Notes: generated by a model not told the origin, from the sequence alone. DNA of 64,000 bases from Yaniella flava (GCF_039529295.1 NZ_BAAAMN010000041.1:98423-162422), one strand, 5' to 3'. Positions 36,320 through 45,396 are shown, counted from the stretch's first letter. Translations and numbers: made by a program.

Positions 36320-36822
36320 CGACGGTCACCTTCTTTCGGATCTTGTGGGCGGACCGTGGGATCGTCTTGGGTCGTTAGTTCATAGTCGATATTGGGGTCT
36401 TCGTGGTCTTCGAGGAACTCGGATTCTTCTTCCGCGAGCTCCGCGTCATCTTCGGCGTCGTAGGCAGGCTGTTCTGCAACCTGGATATCTTCAATATCGA
36501 CTTGCACTTCATCACGGCGTGCCAGCACCCAGGATCGATAGATCAGGGCCAGTAGGAATGCGGTGACGGCGAAGCTGATCACGATCGACGTCAGGGTCAA
36601 CGCTTGGGGCAATGGGTCGAAGTATTCGTCATCGGCTACCCCATCACGCACAATGGGTGGCAGCCCAGCCGGACCGGCCATGATGATCAGCAACAGGTTC
36701 GCCCCGTTGGTAAACAGCATGAGCCCAAACATGATCCGCGTGAGCGTACGGTCCATCAGCAAATAGACGGCCACAGCGAACATCGCGCCCATGATGACTA
36801 AGAGCACTGCATCAATCGTCAC
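36316..36822 (-). CDS. mrpC: Na+/H+ antiporter subunit C (MrpC/MnhC, NuoK-like)
   Basis: 168 residues: three NuoK-like helices (MFAVAVYLLMDRTL, MLFTNGANLLLIIM with the expected acidic-free MnhC pattern, TSIVISFAVTAFLLALIYR), then a long acidic cytoplasmic tail (about 65 residues, DDAELAEEESEFLED) absent from most homologues. GTG 36822 is chosen: GGGAGG lies 5 bases upstream and the start overlaps the mrpA stop by 11 bases. A GTG at 36846 is in frame but lacks a site. Confidence 0.92.
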   Translation of the reverse strand: MTIDAVLLVIMGAMFAVAVYLLMDRTLTRIMFGLMLFTNGANLLLIIMAGPAGLPPIVRDGVADDEYFDPLPQALTLTSIVISFAVTAFLLALIYRSWVLARRDEVQVDIEDIQVAEQPAYDAEDDAELAEEESEFLEDHEDPNIDYELTTQDDPTVRPQDPKEGDRR

Positions 36823-39800
36823 TGTGACCTCCCGGGGTTTGAGCACTTGCCCGAGCGGCAGTCATGCGCTGTTCTGCTTCGACCCGATTACGCGTTTCGA
36901 TTTCGTGACGGCTATCAACCTCGGAGCCCAGCGAACGCAAGACGTCCAAGACCAGGCCAATGACGACCAGATAGACCCCGACGTCGAACACCATCGCAGA
37001 GGCGAAGTGCACGTGGCCAAACAGTGGCAAGAGGACTTCCACGTCGTAGGCCTGGAATACCTGCCCGCCAAAAAACAGCGGGACTACCCCTGCAATCGCG
37101 GCAATGGCCAAGCCAGAACCCAAGACGATCCCGGCGGGCACATTGACCGACTGTTCCAATTCGTAGCGACCACCGGTGAGGTACCGAATAGCAAAGGCGA
37201 TCCCAGCCAACAGGCCACCCGCAAAACCGCCACCTGGCAGGTTGTGACCTGCAATGAGCAGGTACAACGACACCAGGATAATGGCATGGAAGATCAGTCG
37301 AGTAATCACTTCAAAAATAATGGAACGGCGTTCCGGTGCCATGGTTGCACCGGCAACGATCCACGGTTGACGGTCTGCTTTGAAGAAGTTCGCAAAGCTC
37401 TTGACTTCAGAGGCATTCATTGCAGATTCAGCGACGTGATAACGTCCAACGGTCCCCGAGGCAATATCCGAGATCGGTCTGCGTCCACGATCGCGTTCTG
37501 CGATGAAGACCAACGATGCAATACCGGTTGCCACGGCTGCCAACACCGTGATCTCGCCGAAGGTGTCCCAGGCACGCATATCGACCAGGGTGACGTTGAC
37601 GATATTGGTACCGCCACCTTCGTTATAGGACAGATCGGGCATATCTATCGAGATGGGTTCGGCCATCCTGGACGCCATGACTGTGGCTGCAACCCACATC
37701 ATCGTCAGACCGAAACCAATGGCCAGGAGCGCACGCGCCCACTGGTTGTCGGTCTTCTTTTGCATTCTTGGAATGTTGGGCGGCAAGACACGAAGACCCA
37801 GCACCATAGCTACGGTCAACACTGATTCCACGAGGACCTGCGTCAGCGCAAGATCCGGGGAGCCTTGAAATGCGAAGATCGTGGCGAGACCATAACCGGT
37901 AGTTGAGACTAATAGGACGGCCCAGAAGCGCCGTTTGGCCCGGATTGCTCCGATAGCTGCCAGGATCATGACCACGGCAAGCAGTAAGAACACCGGATGT
38001 CCGCTCAGCATCCAGTCGCCAAAGAAGGCGGCATTGGGTAGCGAAATCGTCGACTCATCGGCGTTGGTGGGGAACAACAGCACCGAAATCGGTGCGAGGA
38101 CCGTCATGGCCAAGATGATGTAGAGGTAGAACGACAAGTCACCGCGCTGGGTACGACCCGTGACCCAAACCGCAAAGTCATCGAGTTTCGCCATGGTCGA
38201 CCGATAGATTTTCGCCGCATCGATCCAATGTGGAACATTCTGCTGAGCTTGACTAATGCGGGCTTTGGCAGTGAACAGCAACAGACCACCCACGATGATC
38301 ACCATGGACAGACCGAGTACAAGGCTGAAACCGTGCCATAGGGCAAGTGGAGCCGCTTCTTCACCGCCAACAGGTGTGAAAGTTTGTCCGAAGGCAAACG
38401 GGAGTTCCCCGACCCAGCCCGGCACCAGTGCAGCGATTACGCCTGCCGCAGCCAACAGGGCAGCTGGCATCATGCCGACGCGTCCGAAACCGCGCAGGGC
38501 ACGAGTTTGCGGCATCGTGACGAGGCCGTCGTCGGTCTGACGCTTCTTTTCTGCAAAGGAGGCCCACATAAACCGCGCAGTGTAGGCCACCGTCAGGATG
38601 GACCCGAGGACGACGACCACCAGTGGCGCCCAGCTCCATACAGCTCCCCAGAACGTCGGTTGTTCGACAAGAGCACCGGTGATGTGGCCTTCGCTGCGCC
38701 AAGTGGCCCAATCCAGCGAAGCCTGCAACACGGTTTCTTTCGCAACAAAACCGAACAGCGGCGGGACACCGGCCATCGAGAGTGATGAAATCGCCGCAAT
38801 CCAGAATAATGCGGCGTGTGATTTTCGCAGTCCGGAGAGTTTGTTGAGATCGCGGGTGCCGGTGATTTTGTCGATTGCACCGACCACCATAAACAGCGGC
38901 GCTTTGAACAGGGAGTGTGCCAACAGCATGGCCAGTCCGGCGATGGCACCGTTGACCGTACCCAGCCCGTTGGCAATCATCAAGAAACCAAGCTGCGACA
39001 CCGTGCCGTAGGCGAGTATGAGTTTGATGTCGGTCTGTCGCAGTGCACGCCAGCCGCCCACCAGCATGGTCCACATACCAACGCCCAACACCATGATGTG
39101 CCAAATCGTTTCCCCAGCGAATGCTGGCGCAAAGCGCGCGACCAAGTAGACGCCGGCTTTGACCATCGCAGCGGCGTGCAAGTAGGCCGAAACTGGAGTC
39201 GGCGCAGCCATGGCTGCTGGCAACCAGAAGTGGAAGGGCACTTGCGCTGATTTCGTGATGGCGCCCAGTAGGACAAGTCCGATTGCCCAGGTCATATAGG
39301 ACCCGGCGAATTCTCCGGTGAGTAGCTCGCTGCCCTGCGCAATAATTTCAGACAGCCGATAAGTACCCGCTGCATGCCCGAGCATCACCAGCCCGATCAG
39401 CATGGCCAACCCACCGAACGTGGTCACAATCAATGCAGTTGTAGCCGACCGACGGGCATAGACACGGTGCGCCTGATAGCCGATCATCAAAAACGACAGG
39501 ATCGTGGTGATCTCCCAGAAAACGAAGAGCACCATCAAATCATCGGTGACCACCAGACCAAACATGGCACCGGCAAAGGCAAGGAACTGGGCACCGAATG
39601 TCCCGAGGCGACGTTCATCGGCTAAGAAATAGCGGGCGCAATAGACGAGCACAGCGGCCCCGACGCCCAACACGATCAGCCCCATAAATGCACTGAGTGT
39701 GTCGAGTCGGAATGATAGTTGTACGCCGAGCCGGGGAATCCAGTCCCAGGTTTGTACCAAAACAGAATCTTGACGGTCCCCAGCGGCTCCCGAAGCTAAG

Positions 39801-39961
39801 AGCTCTTCCGAGGCAAGAACCTTCGGTAGTTGAGCAGCTAACCACACGAAACCAGCGGCCGGAACTGCCGCAAGAATCAAGAAACCGGACCGTCCGGTTC
39901 TTTCAATAATTACTGGGGCGACGAGTGCAACCAAGAATAGTGCAAGCAGCACAATTAGCAC
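36812..39961 (-). CDS. mrpA: Na+/H+ antiporter subunit A fused to B (MrpAB/MnhAB)
   Basis: 1049 residues. NuoL-like proton channel (residues 1-500), the MrpA-specific C-terminal helices, and from about residue 890 a fused MrpB domain (LIFHAIILVSLYLLIAGHN, LPGGGFAGGLLAGIAFA). The fusion explains the absence of a separate mrpB. First gene of a seven-function operon in which every following subunit overlaps its neighbour; the complex exchanges Na+ for H+ and helps in salt and alkaline tolerance. GTG 39961 has GGAGG 6 bases upstream. Confidence 0.96.
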   Translation of the reverse strand: MLIVLLALFLVALVAPVIIERTGRSGFLILAAVPAAGFVWLAAQLPKVLASEELLASGAAGDRQDSVLVQTWDWIPRLGVQLSFRLDTLSAFMGLIVLGVGAAVLVYCARYFLADERRLGTFGAQFLAFAGAMFGLVVTDDLMVLFVFWEITTILSFLMIGYQAHRVYARRSATTALIVTTFGGLAMLIGLVMLGHAAGTYRLSEIIAQGSELLTGEFAGSYMTWAIGLVLLGAITKSAQVPFHFWLPAAMAAPTPVSAYLHAAAMVKAGVYLVARFAPAFAGETIWHIMVLGVGMWTMLVGGWRALRQTDIKLILAYGTVSQLGFLMIANGLGTVNGAIAGLAMLLAHSLFKAPLFMVVGAIDKITGTRDLNKLSGLRKSHAALFWIAAISSLSMAGVPPLFGFVAKETVLQASLDWATWRSEGHITGALVEQPTFWGAVWSWAPLVVVVLGSILTVAYTARFMWASFAEKKRQTDDGLVTMPQTRALRGFGRVGMMPAALLAAAGVIAALVPGWVGELPFAFGQTFTPVGGEEAAPLALWHGFSLVLGLSMVIIVGGLLLFTAKARISQAQQNVPHWIDAAKIYRSTMAKLDDFAVWVTGRTQRGDLSFYLYIILAMTVLAPISVLLFPTNADESTISLPNAAFFGDWMLSGHPVFLLLAVVMILAAIGAIRAKRRFWAVLLVSTTGYGLATIFAFQGSPDLALTQVLVESVLTVAMVLGLRVLPPNIPRMQKKTDNQWARALLAIGFGLTMMWVAATVMASRMAEPISIDMPDLSYNEGGGTNIVNVTLVDMRAWDTFGEITVLAAVATGIASLVFIAERDRGRRPISDIASGTVGRYHVAESAMNASEVKSFANFFKADRQPWIVAGATMAPERRSIIFEVITRLIFHAIILVSLYLLIAGHNLPGGGFAGGLLAGIAFAIRYLTGGRYELEQSVNVPAGIVLGSGLAIAAIAGVVPLFFGGQVFQAYDVEVLLPLFGHVHFASAMVFDVGVYLVVIGLVLDVLRSLGSEVDSRHEIETRNRVEAEQRMTAARASAQTPGGHSDD

Positions 39962-40363
39962 GGTTGCCTCCGCAGTTCTAGGGGACGGTCACCTGCTTAA
40001 CTGTACATAGTGAAAGTGGGCGTCTGCACAGTCTTGTGACAATCCAATAACGCAGCTTCTCACACTTAAGTTAAGTTTCATAGGATGTAGTTTGGTTTAT
40101 CCATCGCTACCCTGAGAAAGAACATTGCGTTAATCACCGTTATGTTTCTGAATGTCCTTCGATCTTTTAGCCGGCGTTTCCTGCCTAAGCAGCACAGCAT
40201 ACGTAGGATCCATCAGAGAAACGTGCCCTGCAATATCGCGGAACTGCGCAAGAATCGCATAGGGCTTCATGGAGTCCCACCACGTCTGCAAGCAAAGGTT
40301 TAGGGCAACGGCATTGCGTTTTGTGGCGACAATAACGCCGGTTCTGTTATCAGCGCAACAAAT
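39962..40363. other. Intergenic region upstream of mrp operon
   Basis: 402 bases between mrpA start and dcd stop. It should hold the mrp promoter. A perfect palindrome, ACTTAA-G-TTAAGT, lies at 40064-40076. The right part contains a short open frame on the minus strand listed separately. No RNA gene or riboswitch was recognised. Confidence 0.5.
40130..40270 (-). CDS. Possible small protein or gene remnant (46 residues)
   Basis: From ATG 40270 the frame reads MKPYAILAQFRDIAGHVSLM and continues to KHNGD, TAA 40130-40132. The frame stays open upstream to the dcd stop codon (75 codons in total) with protein-like composition, including LCLQTWWDS, but with no ATG or GTG and no ribosome site. This could be the tail of a decayed gene or a very small protein. 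Family not recognised. Confidence 0.25.
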   Translation of the reverse strand: MKPYAILAQFRDIAGHVSLMDPTYAVLLRQETPAKRSKDIQKHNGD

Positions 40364-40945
40364 TTAACGGTCGATCATTGAACGGTGAAAATTCAAGTGG
40401 GATTTCGACGCTGTTGGTCCGCGCTGGTTTTGGTAGCGGTTCAAATTCGGCCCGGTGCCGTAAGGATGTTCGGACGGCGAGGTCAGCGTGAAAAAGGCCA
40501 TTTGACCAATTTTGGATCCGGGCCACAATTTGATGGGCAGCGTCGACATATTGGACAGTTCCAGAGTGATGTGACCTGAGAATCCCGGGTCAATAAAGCC
40601 TGCTGTCGAGTGAGTGAGCAAACCTAAACGACCAAGAGAGGATTTCCCTTCCAAACGTGCTGCCACATCATCTGCCAGCGTCACTTGTTCGTAGGTCGAC
40701 CCCAGCACGAACTCACCGGGGTGCAGAACAAACGGCTGATCGGGCTCGACGTCAACCATTCTGGTGAGACCGGATTGATCCTGAGAGGGGTCAATGAACG
40801 GGTAGTTATGGTTGTCAAAGAGTCGGAAAAAACGATCCAAGCGCACGTCGACGCTGGCCGGCTGCACCATAGATACATCCAATGGATCCAGGCCGATCCG
40901 CCCCGACTCCAATGATTCTTTAATATCACGATCCGATAAAAGCAC
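40364..40945 (-). CDS. dcd: dCTP deaminase
   Basis: 193 residues. Deaminates dCTP to dUTP (some actinobacterial forms also act as dUTPase). Motifs: LLSDRDIKESLESGRI, QPASVDVRLDRFFR, EGKSSLGRLGLL with catalytic residues, AGFIDPGFSGHITLEL, and the C-terminal NQRGPTASKSHLNF. GTG 40945 has no ribosome site but a TAGCGT box 6 bases upstream. Confidence 0.95.
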   Translation of the reverse strand: MLLSDRDIKESLESGRIGLDPLDVSMVQPASVDVRLDRFFRLFDNHNYPFIDPSQDQSGLTRMVDVEPDQPFVLHPGEFVLGSTYEQVTLADDVAARLEGKSSLGRLGLLTHSTAGFIDPGFSGHITLELSNMSTLPIKLWPGSKIGQMAFFTLTSPSEHPYGTGPNLNRYQNQRGPTASKSHLNFHRSMIDR

Positions 40946-40951
40946 AAGTTA

Positions 40952-40957
40952 ACGCTA
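40952..40957 (-). promoter_or_regulatory. TAGCGT -10-like box, 6 bases before dcd start
   Basis: TAGCGT, 6 bases, GTG 40945 on the minus strand; no ribosome site between. Confidence 0.45.
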
Positions 40958-41019
40958 GCCTACAAAAACCCTTGCGCGGCGATTGTGGCGAGTCGCCACG
41001 GCATGCAATCTGCACGCAG

Positions 41020-41385
41020 CTAGAAAATGAGTGCACTTTCATCCGGCAGCTCGACCGCGCTATCCAAGTTCGGAGCAACCTCGAGGTACGACGGCTTCCC
41101 GTCATCAACAAACAACATCACGATCCCCTCCGAGATGAAAGCCTCCAGAATCACTTGAGACGCTCCCGGTGGAACCGCCTGGCCGTCCACGAGCAGCTGC
41201 ACGGAAGGACATTTCCCGCAGCCACACGGTGCCCCAACGGTAATGCGGTCAAGGCCCTCATGAAGTTCTTGGCGCCACTGATACCACGCCTGTTGATCTT
41301 CGAACTGGCCCGGGTCTGTTGCTTTGGCGCTGGTCATCATGGCGCTAATGAGCTGGCGTTCCGATGCCGTCAGTGTCCTTGCCAT
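41020..41385 (-). CDS. Conserved protein with CGCGKC cysteine cluster
   Basis: 121 residues, soluble. The centre has APCGCGKCPSVQLLVDG, three cysteines in six residues, suggesting a metal site. Acidic C-terminus (VELPDESALIF). AGGAGGGGATCGAGT precedes ATG 41385. I do not recognise a named family; its neighbours dcd and an NAD-binding protein give no clear clue. Confidence 0.7.
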   Translation of the reverse strand: MARTLTASERQLISAMMTSAKATDPGQFEDQQAWYQWRQELHEGLDRITVGAPCGCGKCPSVQLLVDGQAVPPGASQVILEAFISEGIVMLFVDDGKPSYLEVAPNLDSAVELPDESALIF

Positions 41386-41425
41386 ACTCGATCCCCTCCT
41401 GGGACAGTGAGCCAGCGCACCAGTC

Positions 41426-42052
41426 TTATGGTTCGCGCTGGACCGCTTCTAACATCTCTTGAGCAAGGTCCGCAGGTGCATCTTGCCCGGGTTTCTCGCC
41501 AATGAACTTCGGTCGCAACACGTGCACGTCGACGACTTCTGGATCGTATTCGCGTTGAATTTGTCGGGCTAAACTATCGACGGCCATCTTCGATGTCGCA
41601 TACGCGCCGCCCTTTACAAAGCGTTTTTCGACGACGGTCGCGGACGTCAGCACGACTCGTCCACCACCATTGGTGGCCCAGTGTGGAAGCACGCGGGATA
41701 AGACTTTTGTCGTTGGGTACACGTTTTTTTCGAGTAGCTGCCGGAGTTGTTCGGTAAAGCCATCCGCGCCGATGCCGTTGTCCATCCCGAAACCACCGTT
41801 CAGAAAGAGCGCCCCACGCAATCTGTCCGCATGCTGTAGTGCTGTACTGACCATAGAATCGATAAAATCCGGGTCGTCTAATGAGCCACGCGTGACAGTC
41901 ACATTGGGATGCTCAAATGGTGCACCCGATATTTCAGAGCGGGTAAATACGACGAGATGGTATCCGGCATCAGCCAGTATGGGCAGAACTTCCTGGCCAA
42001 GATTTCCTGTTCCGCCAAGTATGATGAGCGCTTCTTCTGTCTTGTTCGACAT
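41426..42052 (-). CDS. SDR-type NAD(P)-binding protein
   Basis: 208 residues, Rossmann fold. GGTGNLGQEVLPIL at the N-terminus, FLNGGFGM, a Ser in VVLTSATVVEKRF and YATSKMAVDSLARQI (Tyr-x-x-x-Lys), so a complete SDR active site. Shorter than usual, with C-terminal VHVLRPKFIGEKPG. ATG 42052 is favoured over TTG 42058; AAAGGG lies 7 bases upstream. Confidence 0.82.
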   Translation of the reverse strand: MSNKTEEALIILGGTGNLGQEVLPILADAGYHLVVFTRSEISGAPFEHPNVTVTRGSLDDPDFIDSMVSTALQHADRLRGALFLNGGFGMDNGIGADGFTEQLRQLLEKNVYPTTKVLSRVLPHWATNGGGRVVLTSATVVEKRFVKGGAYATSKMAVDSLARQIQREYDPEVVDVHVLRPKFIGEKPGQDAPADLAQEMLEAVQREP

Positions 42053-42101
42053 GGGCAACCCTTTCGTTTCCGAAAATTCCGGCTGCTTCTAAGAATACCA
42101 A

Positions 42102-42132
42102 GCCCCTAGTGCTGAAACTCAACACTAGGGGC
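42102..42132. terminator. Inverted repeat, likely terminator
   Basis: GCCCCTAGTG, 11 bases, CACTAGGGGC: a perfect 10-bp stem between the gene ending at 42173 and the SDR starting at 42052, both on the minus strand. Only weak T runs follow on that strand. Confidence 0.55.
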
Positions 42133-42172
42133 GAAAACTTTTCTGTTTTGCGGTCCGGGGCGAAGTGGCCCG

Positions 42173-42397
42173 CTACTTCGTCACTGTCAAGCTCGCGCAG
42201 AACAGCTCATTATTCTGTTCACGCGTCTTCGTCGATACGTAGGCTACGGCGCCTAGGCTTGCCAATTGAGCAACGATGAGACCAACGGTGAGCGCGTACA
42301 TCTGCGTAACTGAGGCGACGATGACCAACGCAGACAGGACGGCGACGACAGCGACCAGTGCGCCAACAATTGCGTTCTTATGCTGGATGTTTATCAA
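42173..42397 (-). CDS. Small two-helix membrane protein
   Basis: 74 residues: two membrane helices (about 12-33 and 36-57) with a short polar end. TTG 42397 has GGAGGG 7 bases upstream, a strong site that supports this unusual start. No family recognised. The general plan (two helices, about 70 residues) is like the small protein encoded at 42596-42790. Confidence 0.55.
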   Translation of the reverse strand: MINIQHKNAIVGALVAVVAVLSALVIVASVTQMYALTVGLIVAQLASLGAVAYVSTKTREQNNELFCASLTVTK

Positions 42398-42595
42398 AGC
42401 TGTTCCCTCCCGATACTTGAATGACTTAATCCAAACTGTTTTTTGAATTACTCATAATTTACCCCGACCAGGTGGTGCCGTCTAGGCAACTTGGGCTTGC
42501 CAAATTAGCGAATGAACCGCATGCGCTAATTGGTTATGCTTAGCTAAACACGCGCGATATTCCGCGGTTTCTGTGCGATGAATTACGCAACATCA

Positions 42596-42790
42596 TCATG
42601 ATCGGTCATGGTTCTCACGACGACTCAGCACGATTCCTAGCCCCACCGTCACCAGCGCAGCGAGACCTACCATCACAAGGGTTGCAGTAAAGTATTCCAT
42701 TGTGGCGAGGAGCGCAATGCTGGCACCAAGTACAGCTAGCATTCCAGACAGCAACCATATTGTGGTTCGTCCGCGCGGTGGCTCAGCCAT
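42596..42790 (-). CDS. Small two-helix membrane protein
   Basis: 64 residues from ATG 42790, preceded by GGGAAGGAAGC. Two membrane helices (about 12-30 and 36-54), a basic end (SRRENHDRS). Longer upstream readings lack a ribosome site. Divergent from the AEC transporter. It and the 42173 gene may be distant relatives with the same layout; function unknown. Confidence 0.55.
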   Translation of the reverse strand: MAEPPRGRTTIWLLSGMLAVLGASIALLATMEYFTATLVMVGLAALVTVGLGIVLSRRENHDRS

Positions 42791-42849
42791 TGCTTCCTTC
42801 CCTTGAACGAATAGCGTGTGACGTGTAAATATACTGCAGAAAGGCACCA

Positions 42850-43824
42850 GTGGCACAAGTACTGTCGGGTTTCTTCATCATTTGGCTGATCATTGCCGTC
42901 GGCTACGGGGTCGGAAGAACCGATGTACTTGGCAAAAACGCTCAACCGGTGCTGTCTCGCGTGGCATTCTTCGTCGCGTCCCCGGCGCTCCTCTTCAACA
43001 CGCTTTCAGACAGTGATGTCTTCGTTGTCCTCGGGCCACAACTATGGATTGCGGCACTGTCTGCCGGAGTGGCGGCCGTCGTCTACCTGTTGCTTGCGCG
43101 TTTTCTACAGACCAAGCGCAAAGGTTCCGAACGCATGATTGCTGCGTTGTCTGCCTCGTTGATGAACTCCGCCAATCTTGGGCTCCCCATAGCCGCCTAC
43201 GTGCTGGGTCACGCAAGCTATGCGGCACCGGTCATTCTGTTTCAACTCGCGATCTACACGCCGATCTACGTATTCGTGATGGACAGCCAAACAGCCAAAG
43301 AAAACCGTGAGGGACTGTCAGAGACAAAAGTTGTGCGCCCGGGATTTTGGCGCAGTCTTGGCCGGATTATTTCGACAATCCTACGCAACCCCTTGATCAT
43401 CGGTTCTGCCTTCGGCCTGGTCTTTTCCCTGACCGGCTGGCAACTCTGGGAGCCTCTGGACGAATCGATCACGTTGATCGCCGGTGCCGCCATCCCAGCG
43501 ATGCTGATGGCGTTCGGCATCTCGCTGGTCGGATCCAAACCATTGGATAAGCGGCAGGGTCGCCGCCGGGACACCGTGCTTGCCTCAGCCGTCAAACTGA
43601 TCATTCATCCACTTGTCGCATGGCTGTTGGCTGCTTTTGTCTTCCAGCTCGATGCCAATGGCGTGCTCGTGGCCACGGTCTTGGCCTCACTACCAACCGC
43701 TCAAAACGTGTTCGTGGCCGCATCACGGTACAACTCGGGCCTGATTGTGTCGCGGGACACCGTATTTGTCACCACTATTCTGGCTATCCCCGCCATGATT
43801 GCCGTGGCGGGTCTGCTAGCTTAG
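42850..43824 (+). CDS. AEC family transporter
   Basis: 324 residues, ten predicted helices, auxin-efflux-carrier (PF03547-like) family. ALSASLMNSANLGLPIAAY (helix 4 crossover) and LPTAQNVFVAASRY (the matching crossover in the second half) are typical. Substrate unknown; organic acids or amino acids are usual. GTG 42850 follows AAAGGCACCA. The next gene starts 31 bases downstream in the same direction. Confidence 0.88.
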   Translation: MAQVLSGFFIIWLIIAVGYGVGRTDVLGKNAQPVLSRVAFFVASPALLFNTLSDSDVFVVLGPQLWIAALSAGVAAVVYLLLARFLQTKRKGSERMIAALSASLMNSANLGLPIAAYVLGHASYAAPVILFQLAIYTPIYVFVMDSQTAKENREGLSETKVVRPGFWRSLGRIISTILRNPLIIGSAFGLVFSLTGWQLWEPLDESITLIAGAAIPAMLMAFGISLVGSKPLDKRQGRRRDTVLASAVKLIIHPLVAWLLAAFVFQLDANGVLVATVLASLPTAQNVFVAASRYNSGLIVSRDTVFVTTILAIPAMIAVAGLLA

Positions 43825-43855
43825 GAACGTTGTCTCTTTGTCGAAGGAATGAACG

Positions 43856-44932
43856 GTGCCCAAAACTTCTGGTATACGGTCGGTTGTCCAGCGACCGGGC
43901 TTTTGGGGAATCATCATCGCTGGGGTACTCGTAGTGGCCGGCGTGGTGATCACACTCCTCAACTCGCTGATTTATAACGCTGAGTCGGCGGTCGAAGACT
44001 ACGTGGAGGCCCTGCGTGCCGGGGAAGGTGAAACTGCCTTGGCACTTTCCCAGGGATATCTGTCCGAGGACGCCCCCGCGAGCATCTCGACGGTGCTTCT
44101 GGACGGCGATGGTCTCGCCGCGTCCACAGCATTTCTCGAAGACGCCGAGATTGTAGCTGTCGATGCCGATGTCCCGGAAAGTTACCGGGACGACGAGCTC
44201 ACCCAGCAGGTGGTAGAAATTCGGTACACAGATGCCGAGGACAACACGCGGGCTACCTCGCTCGTCGTCGATAACGTTTCGACATCGTGGCTATTTTTCA
44301 ATGAGTGGGAAATGCATCCGATGCCGTTGCAGCAGGTTGAGCTGGCTCCAGAGCCGATGCCGGCCGATGCTACAGCGGATGCGCCCGTGGCACAGGTGCA
44401 TGGCCAGTCCACCCCGCTTTTAGGGGAGGGCGACGAACCGGCAACTTTGGCAGCCTTTGCACCGTCATTGATTGAACTGGAATATCAGGGCACCTATCTC
44501 GAAGCTACTGCACCTCAGCACTATGCCGTCACTGATCTTTTGGCAGCCGGGGCGAGTGCGGAATTCAGTTTCGACGTGGAGCTGACCCCTGCGGTTGATG
44601 AGGCGATTACCCAAGAGGTGCAACAGCAGCTGGAGCGTTGCACAGAACAAACGGTGTTGAAACCGGCGGGTTGTCCATTCGGCTATGAAACCGCCAACCG
44701 GGTCGTCCCAAATTCAGTCTCGTGGTCCCTTGATGTGCCCGATGTTGAGTACTCTTGGAACGGTTCAGAGCCTGAAATCGATTGGATTATGGCAACGGCC
44801 GTATTGGACGCTCAGGAGATTGATATTGGCTCGGGAGAACAGTCGGCAACCGAGTACGAAGAAGTTTTCGAGATGTCGGCAGACTTGGAGCTGACACCTG
44901 AAAATCTTCGGGTGGCCCCGAACTGGCAGTAG
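43856..44932 (+). CDS. Membrane-anchored extracellular protein, unknown function
   Basis: 358 residues. One N-terminal membrane helix (about 17-37) followed by an acidic outside region that appears to contain two related alpha/beta modules, the first after AVEDYVEALRAGEGETAL. Two cysteines (RCTEQ, AGCPFG) may form a disulfide. GTG 43856 has GAAGGA 7-8 bases upstream. It meets the convergent flavodoxin-like gene end to end. Family not recognised. Confidence 0.68.
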   Translation: MPKTSGIRSVVQRPGFWGIIIAGVLVVAGVVITLLNSLIYNAESAVEDYVEALRAGEGETALALSQGYLSEDAPASISTVLLDGDGLAASTAFLEDAEIVAVDADVPESYRDDELTQQVVEIRYTDAEDNTRATSLVVDNVSTSWLFFNEWEMHPMPLQQVELAPEPMPADATADAPVAQVHGQSTPLLGEGDEPATLAAFAPSLIELEYQGTYLEATAPQHYAVTDLLAAGASAEFSFDVELTPAVDEAITQEVQQQLERCTEQTVLKPAGCPFGYETANRVVPNSVSWSLDVPDVEYSWNGSEPEIDWIMATAVLDAQEIDIGSGEQSATEYEEVFEMSADLELTPENLRVAPNWQ

Positions 44933-45337
44933 TTAGGCTGCGCCACGTGTAGTGATCAATGTGACCCACTCGGTCAGCGCGGTTTCATCGAGGTCATCTG
45001 TGCGGAAATATGCGGTGTCGCGCGGGCTGAACGCGTCCATCGCGGTGAGCTCGGAGGTGCTGAGCTGATCTTTGGTCCCCAGCGCTGCGATGAATAAGGA
45101 TTTCCCAGCAAAATCAGCATAGTGTGCTGCCATAAAATTCCGGGCGCCACGGTGGAAGTGCGGTTCTCCTGCCGGTGCTACCACCACAACGGCCTCTACC
45201 GAATCGACGTAGCGTCCTGCGCGTGAGAAGTCTTCTGTGGCGGTTGTGACCCCGCGATGGTCCCCCAAGGTTTCTGCCAGTTGTTTGGCGAAGCGTACCG
45301 TTGAGGCTTCAGCGCTGTGGGCGATGAGGGTGGCCAT
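44933..45337 (-). CDS. Flavodoxin-like protein
   Basis: 134 residues. It opens MATLIAHSAEASTVRFAKQL, resembling the flavodoxin phosphate loop (T/S-x-T-G-x-T) but without the glycine, then has VEAVVVVAPAGEPHFHRGAR and FIAALGTKDQLS in flavodoxin-like places. FMN binding is uncertain. ATG 45337 is immediately preceded by a strong hairpin region; ribosome site weak. Longer upstream readings are discarded. Confidence 0.6.
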   Translation of the reverse strand: MATLIAHSAEASTVRFAKQLAETLGDHRGVTTATEDFSRAGRYVDSVEAVVVVAPAGEPHFHRGARNFMAAHYADFAGKSLFIAALGTKDQLSTSELTAMDAFSPRDTAYFRTDDLDETALTEWVTLITTRGAA

Positions 45338-45348
45338 GAAACACAAAT

Positions 45349-45396
45349 CCGATCGGGATAGACAACACGTTCGTGTGCCCAGTCTATCCCGATCGG
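45349..45396. terminator. 15-bp perfect inverted repeat, terminator or leader hairpin
   Basis: CCGATCGGGATAGAC, 18 bases, GTCTATCCCGATCGG. Inside the loop is another small repeat (ACACG-TT-CGTGT). It lies 22 bases after the thioredoxin/NHL gene and 11 bases before the next start on the minus strand; a T-rich stretch (ATTTGTGTTT) follows on that strand. Confidence 0.65.

Noticed and set aside
36791..37825. 344-codon plus-strand frame inside mrpA
   Set aside because: Antisense shadow of the mrpAB gene; no start signal or family similarity.
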